NCBI GenBank assembly: GCA_947095535.1 | Contig: OX352772.1 | Span: 108,308,793-108,372,792, forward strand | Reading direction: 5' to 3' | DNA from: Poecilobothrus nobilitatus | Lineage: Eukaryota > Arthropoda > Insecta > Diptera > Dolichopodidae | DNA length: 64,000 bases | In this document: one piece after another, positions 55,857 through 64,000 of the stretch | How positions within the stretch are numbered: position 1 is the stretch's first letter | Layout of the letters: every line of letters begins with the position of its first letter | Notes under the pieces: model-generated | What the model was told of the DNA's origin: nothing | What the model saw: only the letters and a program-made list of their open reading frames with translations | The model's database searches: none | Translations under genes and position numbers: made by a program

Positions 55857-56758
55857 TTTCTTTTTGTAACGTAACAACGGTTTTTTTTTTATGTGATAAT
55901 AAAGATGTATTCATATATTTCAAAAAATATATAATATGATTACATATTTAATATGCTAAAAATCCGTGCCCCTTTTTTTTTTTTTATATAATCAAATGCA
56001 AATAATCTTTCCCAAATATGCTATGTATATGTTTTATAGCATATCCCTTGACCTATGCCAATATATATATGTTATGTATTTTTAAAAAAAATATATATAT
56101 AAAAAAAATTTAATTTAAAAAAAAAAATATATATACATATATAAAAAAAAAATAAACGCACTATTGATTTTTTCCACAAAAATATGTATGTATGCCTTTT
56201 ATGTATATAGCATGTATATATATGTTGTATTTTGTTTCAAAGAAAAATATGTATGAATAATGTTGATTTTTGTCCAAAAAAAATATGTATGTGGTTGTAT
56301 ATATGTAGATATTATATGTGGTTGTATATATGGTAAGTATGTGTATAAATGTTGTATTTTAAAAATTGTGAATATTTTTCCAACAAAAATGTATTTTTTT
56401 GTTTGTTAAAAGATAGAGATACTAAAAAGGGAACGACTTACTTTGTTGCTTCTGCCTTCTTGTCTTCCCTCGCGATATATTTTTGATCGTTCGCGTCGCG
56501 TATACCGTACCGTGCAGCTGTACCTGCTGTAACCGTTTTACACACGTTTTGAAATTATATGTATTAATATTTTACACACTATTAAAATATGTTTATATAT
56601 TCTAAATATATATGTAATGTATATTTTACTTTGTTCGCTTGGTTCACTTGAACACAATTATAGTCATAAATCCTTTAATTTAAACTTTTTTTGAAAACCT
56701 TTTTTTTTTTTATTGATCTTAAATTTATGTAATTTAAATTTAAATTGATTTAAATTTA
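55857..56758 (-). other. BEL copy B 5' leader
   Basis: Counterpart of 31938-32940, with the same AT-rich runs, aacgcac words and the GC-richer block near 56440-56540. No reading frame of note. Confidence 0.55.
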
Positions 56759-56775
56759 TCCGGCTCGAAGGACCA
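56759..56775 (-). promoter_or_regulatory. Primer binding site of BEL copy B, exact tRNA-Tyr complement
   Basis: On the minus strand TGGTCCTTCGAGCCGGA is exactly complementary to a tRNA-Tyr 3' end (TCCGGCTCGAAGGACCA). It lies five bases inside the LTR edge at 56781. Confidence 0.82.
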
Positions 56776-56780
56776 AAAAA

Positions 56781-57592
56781 TGTTTATTTAAAAACATAAA
56801 GCAAAAAAAATGTTTTAATTTAATATTCAACGATGTCCAAAGTTTAAAAATGTAATATATTCAATTCCATCTAATAAAATGAAAATGCACTGGTTTTAAA
56901 GATAACGCACTGTTATTTAAATTCTTAAATTGAAAACGCACTGTTTTTTTGTTTAATAAAATGCACTGTTTTACTTCCAATTAATTCTGTTATTTTAATA
57001 ATTTTTTCTTTACGGCTCTACGACAACGATTAAAAAAAAATTAATAAAATTTGGGTTTATATAAACTTGAGTTAAACGGTTCGGGACTAACGTTTAACCC
57101 AAGTTCAGTAACCTTGAAATTAAAGTACATAATAAAATAAAAAAGTAACAAAGTAAAACAAAGTATATAAAAAACACATGTAGTGTATATAAAGAGTTAA
57201 AATGATTGAATATATAAAGAATATAAAATTATTGTGAATTAAATTAATTTTAGTTAATGTAACTGACATCTTGTGTCCCAAAATTAAAACAATTATATTT
57301 TGACAATTTCTATCTAACATTGTGAATTTGTTTGGTTTTGACAATTAATGTAAGTATCAATAATACTTTTTTAAAAACAATGTACATAAGATGTTAATTT
57401 TTAGATATGTAAACAAAAAATATGGATGATGTTTCAAGGTGCTGCATGCTGATCGCCACCAGGACCCAACCATCACTGAGGAACCAGGATTCACCTTTAC
57501 TCAGATAAGTAACATGCATTTTTTTATGAAATCAATATGATTCTTTGTATTATTTTCATTTCAGGTTGCATGTGCTCGATCATGACCGAACA
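56781..57592 (-). repeat. BEL copy B 5' LTR
   Basis: 812 bp, TGTTTATT to GACCGAACA, almost identical to 32963-33774 and ending with the canonical CA. GTCAG follows at 57593-57597. Confidence 0.92.
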
Positions 57593-58810
57593 GTCAGCAA
57601 TTACATTATATACCCCAACGACAACAAATTTTGAATTTAATTTTAATCTTTGAACTAGTATATAGACGAAGTCATTATAAATCATTCGACTCATGCTATT
57701 ATAAACTATATAGCATCAGAATGATTTTTTGCTATTTTTATTTTATTCAAATTTATTATTTTTCTTTAATCATGATTTATTATATCCTAAATTTTAGTAT
57801 TAGTTATTATTTTATAAGCTTAATTTATGAACTTGATAATGAAATAAAAATAATGAATAAAAAAGAAAAAAAAAAACCAAAAGAACAGTATTCCAAAAGT
57901 GAGAAATATCTGTGGCTAATATTCAGTATAAATCAAATGCAGATGCAGTGTATAATTTATTAAGGAAAAAAAAAGACTTTTAAATCTATTTAATTGGGTT
58001 CCATTTAAAAATTTCCAACCAGGAATTAATTCCGGTCTATTAGATCAATACAGAGAAGATGACTTTACTCTGGTAAAAAGAGAAAAGACAGGTAAATAAT
58101 GAAATTAAAAATATGAAATATATAATAGAAAAATATGTTAACTCTGATTAAGCTGTTCTTGTCTTTGATGGAATTAAATTAAAAAAAGCATTTACATATA
58201 ATCATACAAAAGATATTATTTCTGTATTTTGTGATAATGGCGATGGTAGATCCAAAAAAATAGCAATCGAAGCAACAGTATTCATGTTTAGAGGAATTTT
58301 CGATTCGTGGAAGCTAGTTTTAGATTGTTTTTTAACTGTTAATAGTATGATTGGATGTGAAGTAGCAAGTTTAATAAAATATAATATTGAAATTGCCCAT
58401 CTATAAATATTGATGTTAGAGCTGTAGTTTGCGATCAAGAACTAAATAATATAAAAGCATTATAATTTTTTTTAGAAGATAACCATAAGATCCACCCAAG
58501 TCAACCATTTTTTTTATCAGAAATCTAAAAAAATATATTTCTTCTTTTTGATACTCCCCACTTATTTAAAAATTTTAGAAATTGTTCAATTACATCTGAC
58601 ATAATACCTAATAGCATTGCAAGTTGGACACCAATTAGGGGATTATATTATTTAGAATGTGCTCAAGCTCCTAAAATGAAACCAAAACTAACACAAAAAG
58701 ACATAAATTCAAACCCTATTGAAAAAATGAAAGTATCTTTCGCTACACAAATATTTAGTCAAAGACTGAGTTCAGCTGTTAAATTAGTTGCTGATGCTAA
58801 CTTCTAAAAA
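57593..58810 (+). pseudogene. LINE tail plus P-element-like transposase relic, second copy
   Basis: 57593-58518 matches 33775-34716. It then continues further. The order is KYLWLIFSI, LVFDGIKLKKAFTYN (first catalytic Asp region), FCDNGDGRSKKIAIEATVFM, FRGIFDSWKL, VVCDQELNN, LFDTPHLFKNFRN (matching the conserved FDPPHLxKxxRN of P transposases), WTPIRGLYYLE and FATQIFSQRLSSAV. Stops and frameshifts are frequent. P transposases are THAP-DNA-binding, GTP-dependent cut-and-paste enzymes. Confidence 0.78.
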
Positions 58811-59460
58811 AAAATCAGCTGTCTCCACCACAGGACCGACCGCCCCTACCCGAAAAGTACAATGCCAAAATTTATAGATTTTTTTTATAATAATAATTTT
58901 ATATCAAAGCAAAATAACTTCTAATAATTTAACAACATTTTGTTCTATTCAATAACAATAATAAGCAATGAAATCGTAAAAATATATGTATTTACATATG
59001 TATGTATGTGCATTCATTCATACATCCATTTCCATTATTATGTAATGTAGGTACATGATTTTTTTTTCATTCAAAAATATTAAAAGTAAAAAATAATAAA
59101 AACTGTAAACAACAAAACAAACATAAGATTAATATTGAATCTGCTAACAAATATTTTACCGTTTTAATTTTATGTCATCGACAAAAGAATAATATGCATA
59201 GATACAAGTACATATTATGTATATAAATTTTTAGGAATATAAAAAAAAAACAAAAAAAAATTGTTCATATAAAATTCATATAAAATTCATGAGTGTATAT
59301 GAATTTTATGAACTTTTGGACTTAGAAAAAAAATTAAAAAAACTTTAAAGTTGGTCAGATCAAAAAATGTTCTATGGCAAAGCTGTTGCTCTTTACTTGT
59401 GTAACAACTTTTTCTTAATAATTTTTCTCATAAAATTTTTCTGTTACGAAATATTCGTAA
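58811..59460. other. AT-rich non-coding interval
   Basis: No gene. It has acatatgtatgtatgtg microsatellite and the palindromic word cataaaattcat repeated around 59270-59310. Confidence 0.55.
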
Positions 59461-59770
59461 AAAACTTAAAAAGTGCACTAGTAAATTACCATTTGCGGTT
59501 GTCCGATTTGCTCCAAAAGCCTATCAATCCGAGATATTTACGTTAAAACCTTAAATATGAAATTTCAAAAAATTCCGCTCAGTTGTTTAAGCTGTACACG
59601 TGCCCACAGACATACCCACACACGCACCCACGCATCCACACACACACAGAAGGACTCATGCTGAAAATTTTTTTACAGCCTTCTCCACACCGGAGTAGTG
59701 CATTTTTGCGAAAATCTCGGGTACAAATTTTTAGTATGAAAACAATACCTACCTTAAACATTAATGTATG
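59461..59770. repeat. Dispersed TE-end-like sequence with a CACA-rich run
   Basis: It contains gtccgatttgctccaaaagcc, acatacccacacacgcacccacg and ccttctccacaccgg, a layout common at ends of non-autonomous insect elements. It separates two parts of the P-element relic. The family is not identified. Confidence 0.4.
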
Positions 59771-59779
59771 CGGTCGTTA

Positions 59780-59985
59780 AAAAAAAAATACAAAATGAAA
59801 TTGATAATGATATAAAAGGTGATCAAGTTTTGGAAAATTCGTTTGAACTTTGAGGCATTACAATTTGAAAACATTTGTCATTTATCATTAAGCTGCACAA
59901 TAGGTTACGTTTTATATAAAATGCTGTCAAAAATATCTTGCGAAAAATGTGAAGAAAACGTAACAAAAACAAATGTTTATTGTAC
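59780..59985 (+). pseudogene. Possible C-terminal part of the P-element-like relic
   Basis: A frame reads FENICHLSLSCTIGYVLYKM, then LSKISCEKCEENVTKTN. The pattern of a hydrophobic GYV helix followed by C-x2-C resembles the end of P/THAP9-type transposases (AGYVxxKL ... CxxC). It lies in the right orientation and order after 57860-58810. The frame then runs into the repeat at 59985. Confidence 0.45.
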
Positions 59986-60700
59986 AAGTAAATGTAACAG
60001 TAAGTCGATGCAACCGACTTATTAATACCCTACACCTGAATAATTCGAATTAAATTAAAAATCCATAAGTTTTTTTGGCGGCTGCTTGAACTTCTTCCCT
60101 TTTCTATCTTATTCAATTCGAATTTCAGGAACGTAAAAGAAGCATCCTCTTGGGATATGCTTGAAACCTTTGTAAAAAATTTTAAGTTTCTATCTTTATT
60201 GATTTCGAAGATTGTTAGTCCTTGAAAGGTGTGTATCAGGTACCCGAATTGTACCCGAATTTCAATTCATCGAATCCATCTCAGGAACATAAAGTAAACA
60301 TGCCAGAACACCATTGTACTAAATTTAAAGGTTCTACTTTTGTTGGTTTTGGAAATATGCTCGTTGCTCTTGTGATCGTCCGGAAATTTCCAAAATACGA
60401 ACCCATCTCAGTTTGCAATTTTACAGAAAAGGAAACATAACAGAACACCTTTGTACTAAAAATAAAAGTTTTATTTTTGTTGGTTGTGGAGATATACTCG
60501 TTTGCTCTGGGGTTCATCCGTATGCTTCCAAGATTTGAACCCATGAACCAAATTCTCACAAATTTCAGAAACATAAATCAAACATGAAGGAGCACCATTC
60601 TGCCTAAATCAAAATGAAAGAACACCATTCTGCCGAATTTAAAGGTTATATATTTGTTGTTTTTGGAGATAATCTCATTTGCTCTGGGGCTCGTTAGTAG
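59985..60700 (-). repeat. Third copy of the MITE-like family, inverted relative to 39519-40450
   Basis: It begins acaagtaaatgtaacagtaagtcg, then CGACTTATTAATACCCTACACC, and aattaaattaaaaatccataag. This is the reverse complement of 40340-40450. Beyond it lie degenerate ~140-bp repeats (caccattgtactaaatttaaaggttctac ... gctcgttgctct) that correspond to the inverted 141-bp units. The far terminus is not clear. Confidence 0.65.
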
Positions 60701-62036
60701 GTAATGGGGCGGTTGAGCCAGACAGTTAGCTGAATATGATGGCGCCAGATCTAGGCAGTCAGATGAATTAGCTGAATAAAATGGAATGCTGACTAAGCAT
60801 AATGTGACTGACTAAATATGATACCTAATAACCTCTTATGTAATACATATAACGCATCATGATTAAGGATGACGTCATCGGAGATTAATGTAAATTGAAT
60901 TGTGCGACATATATGATCATAATTATTACCACATACATATTGTACCATTTTTTTAAGCCGCCACAGAAATGAATCGAACTTGATAATTTTTTATATATTT
61001 CATTTTTAACAAAACTTACCAACCGCATAACTACTCTAACCATTTAATTATAACATTAATAGTGTTAAAGTTTTAAAGAAGAAAGCCTGATAAACATTCA
61101 TAAATTCTAATTTTTGTGTAAAACTACTTTGGGTAATCTAACCCTTGATATGATTTTTAAAATTAATTATTTAAATTAATTAAAATGTAATATTTTTTTA
61201 TACCTAACTACATCATAAATAAATAAAACTTTTTTGGTACATTCTGCTGATGTTGTCAATTAATTTGTATTACATCACACTTTTATAATGTTACTTTCAT
61301 ATGTAAACGTACACATATGAATTTAAAATTTTTGTTTTGGATTACAAGTTTGATTTCTAGTTTATAATATTTTGTTTTTGAATTATATTTTGTATATATT
61401 TTTAATTACTTTTTTCTTTTCTAAAATATTTTTTGTAATTTGTATATTTGTTGAAATTTAAAATTTTATATATAAGCACTCTATACGAGCATTATTGCTC
61501 TCTGAGTTTAAATAAATAAAAAAAATAAAAAAAACTTACTGTAGCTTTCATATAAAAAATAAAAATTTTTTTATTTTTGCTAACTCGATGCCTGATAATA
61601 TTAAAATTTAAATTAATTTATATTACAATATTATATTTACATTTTAAATGTAAAAATGTAGTGTAATTAAAAAATTTTAAATAAAAACTCTAGTAATAAA
61701 TTTTAACGCAAAAATTCACCATTTAATAAAAAAATATTTTTAAAACTTAAAATCAAAAAAGAAATAAATACATTTTTAAAAAAATTTTTATTTTTAAATT
61801 TATTATTTTTATTGATTATTAGTTAGTTTACCTAAAAGAAAAATTTATATTATCTTTTCCTGGGTATCTGAAACTTTAAAGAAAACATATTTTTTGTATT
61901 TTTTATTTATTTAATATTTTTTATTTTATTTTTTTTTTTGACCTAAAATAAAAATAAAAAATATGTAAAATAAGAAACTTTGTTTTTTAAATTTAAAATT
62001 TATTTTACTACTATATTTTACAATTGTTACATATTA
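60701..62036. other. AT-rich interval, probably intergenic or 3' untranslated region
   Basis: 60705-60850 has a weak repeat of gctgaatatgatgg-like words. The palindrome GATGACGTCATC lies at 60868-60879. 61000-62036 is extremely AT-rich with poly-A and poly-T runs. If the gene at 62037 is real, this is its 3' untranslated region, and TTTATT (minus-strand AATAAA) occurs repeatedly. Confidence 0.5.
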
Positions 62037-62460
62037 TTAATAAAGGCTGTGATATCCGCTCCCCGCTTTACCATCCTCAGCATCAACAATGTCTCTTATT
62101 CTAATTTTACTGTGACTTATTCTACCCCGTATTTGATCGATCAACAGTTGATCGTTTATGCTGATCCTTGGGGTTGTAGTGGATGACAAGTATATCGGTG
62201 GTGACGGGATCGGTTTTATAACTTGCTGTTCAGGTTGATGATAATATACATATATTATGATAATATACAATATATTGCTGGTTACCAATTATATACGGCC
62301 CCCCATTCACTACAGTATCTTTATAATAAAAGATATCTTTGTAGTTGAATGCCCCATAATTTTGATTATTCAAATTATTGTTACGAAAAATATTTGAACT
62401 TTCATTTTTTTTTTAACTTTCCTTAACAAAGGATTTTTATATTTAATATTGTTCTTAAAA
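62037..62460 (-). CDS. Putative 3'-terminal coding exon of a host gene, unrecognised
   Basis: On the minus strand a long open segment has higher GC and ordered sequence, unlike the surrounding AT-rich DNA. After an acceptor-like CCCCTAACAG it reads NPLLRKVKK, NLNNQNYGAFNYKDIFYYKD, VVNGGPYIIGNQQYI. Then, after a shift of one base, it reads PEQQVIKPIPSPPIYL, TPRISINDQLLIDQIRGRIS, HSKIRIRDIVDAEDGKAGSG, YHSLY and TAA at 62037-62039. The shift coincides with a 19-bp near-duplication at 62238-62275, or could mark a tiny 43-base intron (GTATAT...ACAG) that restores the frame. The family is not recognised. Low complexity (Asn, Gln, Pro) suggests a regulatory or extracellular protein, but that is a guess. 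Confidence 0.5.
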
Positions 62461-64000
62461 CTGTTAGGGGTTTTATATAAAATTTTTGATTACTCTGCAC
62501 TTTACACCTAAAATGTCATATAATATGGTAAATATAAATTAATTATTTTAATGTTATCAAGTTGTGTAATACAACAAGGTGTAAAAGTGCATTATTACAT
62601 TGTAAGTTGCATATGTACCTATACATAATTATAATATGTTTACTTTTTATTTTTGATTAAAAATTAAAAACAACTATTATGAATTTCATATATTTTATAT
62701 TATACAAACTGATAACAAATTAATTATATTATACAAACTGATAACAAATTAATTAATGATCTTTTATAACACAGGCAGAATAATGAAATATGTATATACA
62801 TTATCACTTCATAAAAACATACAAGTGCATATCAGATTACAGAAGTAAAAATACAAAATTCAAGTTCAAGGCTGCTATTGTTTATTATTTTTTAATAAAT
62901 ATCCATATATGTATATAAAAGCAAAAAATCAAGAGTACAATCATTTTTATACATTTTAAAATAATCTACACAAATTACTTTACACACTATACATATAATA
63001 TAATTATATTTATATAAAAAATGTAAAATTATAGATAAATCTGAATAACATAATCTTTTTTCGATTTATAATTAATCACTTGTATAGTAAAGGTAGAAAA
63101 AAATATGAAAATACTTATAGCTAAGAATAAAATTTCATTATTTCTAATAATTGTATGCATAATAGAGATACTGATACTTATATATGACATGTAATTATTT
63201 ATCAACATACTAAAGAATAAAGAATAGAAAACTTGTTATGTTGTTATGTATTAGATACTACGAAGTTTTTTATTTACTTTTAATGCTTTTATATAGATTT
63301 TATATTTATTCAGTTTTTAAATTTTATTTTGTACAAGCAATTTTTGTTTTAATTATTTAATTATGTTCATATTATATTTATCTACGTATGTAATATAAAT
63401 TAATTTTATGAAATGTTTTGCCGACGGTAATTCAATTTGGTTTTAGATTTCTTCTTTTCCACATTTTTTTTTGTTATTTTGTATTTTGCTTTTGGTTTCT
63501 TTTTCGTTTTGATATGATTGAATGAGTTTTTTGAAAAATAAAATGATCATGCTAAAAAATATATGTACATATATGTATATATTTTAACATAAAATATTAT
63601 TTAATCATATAGATACTTTACTTGATAGTATTTATAGTTCATACTATAAAAAGAAATGAAAAAAGATATGTTTGTAAAATAAAAGTATTTGGTCTTTTTT
63701 TCTGCATTTTGAATTTGTAGAAAACAATTTTTAGATACCTATAAGAAAAAATTTAACATGATAAAACCTGTTTAAAGAGTTAATATGAAAAGTATTTATT
63801 GTTTGTATTATATTGTAAACTGCATTACATTCGCTCGTATGTACATATTACATGCATATATAAAAAAGTTGCATAATATTTATAAGTACGTATTATGTAC
63901 ATACCTACTAAGAAAAATGCAACTGACCAGACAAATCGTATAAATAGGAGTTGATATTTTCTTGAAATTCATTAGCTGATCAGCCACAACAGAGTCAACA
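62461..64000 (-). other. AT-rich DNA, probably intron of the gene ending at 62037
   Basis: Very AT-rich with atatgtacatatatgtatat microsatellites, direct repeats (ttatattatacaaactgataacaaattaatta near 62695 and 62725), and no reading frame. The last ~35 bases (gctgatcagccacaacagagtcaac) are GC-richer and could be the edge of an upstream exon, which cannot be judged at the window end. Confidence 0.4.

Larger units (their letters stand above)
51165..57592 (-). mobile_element. BEL/Pao retrotransposon copy B, truncated at its 3' side
   Basis: It is homologous to copy A from 27723 to 33774 but lacks the C-terminal integrase part and the 3' LTR. The only LTR is 56781-57592, followed by GTCAG and the same flanking sequence as copy A. 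Copy B keeps the ~660 bp that copy A has lost. It has its own ~255-bp deletion in the RT N-terminal part (near 53960) and several indels. It is a duplicated copy, not a second insertion. Confidence 0.92.

Overview
The window is very AT-rich eukaryotic DNA dominated by transposable elements (TEs). The TE mix (Jockey-type and RTE-like LINEs, BEL/Pao LTR elements, P-element, Tc1/mariner, hAT, Mutator-like and Maverick/Polinton relics), the acatac/gtatgt microsatellites and GACG-type repeats point to an insect, most likely a fly (Diptera). This is inferred from element types, not from a marker gene. Nothing looks prokaryotic: no operons, no ribosome binding sites, no CRISPR.

Layout, left to right. 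1-3724: a decayed Jockey-type LINE (ORF1 end, endonuclease, reverse transcriptase). 3725-5340: a second, older LINE relic. 5540-12782: a Tc1/mariner-like element with ~400-bp inverted ends plus its right flank, present twice as an almost identical 3.6-kb tandem duplication. 12803-16230: a hAT element with an uninterrupted 869-codon transposase, terminal repeats and a perfect 8-bp target duplication; it is the best-preserved mobile element here. 16463-17229: a Mutator-like transposase relic. 18347-18436: a tRNA-like sequence. 18867-21792: an RTE-like LINE, then a perfect 25-bp hairpin. 22199-24434: an element with long inverted ends. 25006-34716: a nested stack in which a THAP/P-element transposase relic holds a LINE 3' fragment, and that holds a complete BEL/Pao retrotransposon (26207-33774) with two LTRs, GTCAG target duplications, a polypurine tract and a tRNA-Tyr-type primer binding site.

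34.7-47 kb is mostly non-coding and repeat-rich: MITE-like ends, a 141-bp tandem repeat, a 74-bp inverted repeat, ~100-bp and ~222-bp tandem repeats, a CTCF-like motif, and hAT and Gypsy scraps. 47155-49490 is a Maverick/Polinton (adintovirus-like) relic with a packaging ATPase block. 49495-50972 is a tRNA-like head followed by a huge (AAT)n tract interrupted by four near-identical 93-nt units and one diverged unit. 51165-58810 is a second copy of the BEL element together with the same P-element flank, so a segmental duplication of at least 7 kb made it. The right edge (62037-62460, minus strand) looks like the 3'-terminal coding exon of a genuine host gene, with AT-rich intron-like DNA running to the window end.

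The elements do not form a pathway. Their relationships are insertional: nesting, duplication and decay. The items most worth a second look are the intact hAT transposase, the Polinton block, the two strong inverted repeats (21.9 kb and 44.1 kb), the 93-nt unit array, the snap-back deletion in the BEL copy, and the apparent host exon with a 19-bp near-duplication.
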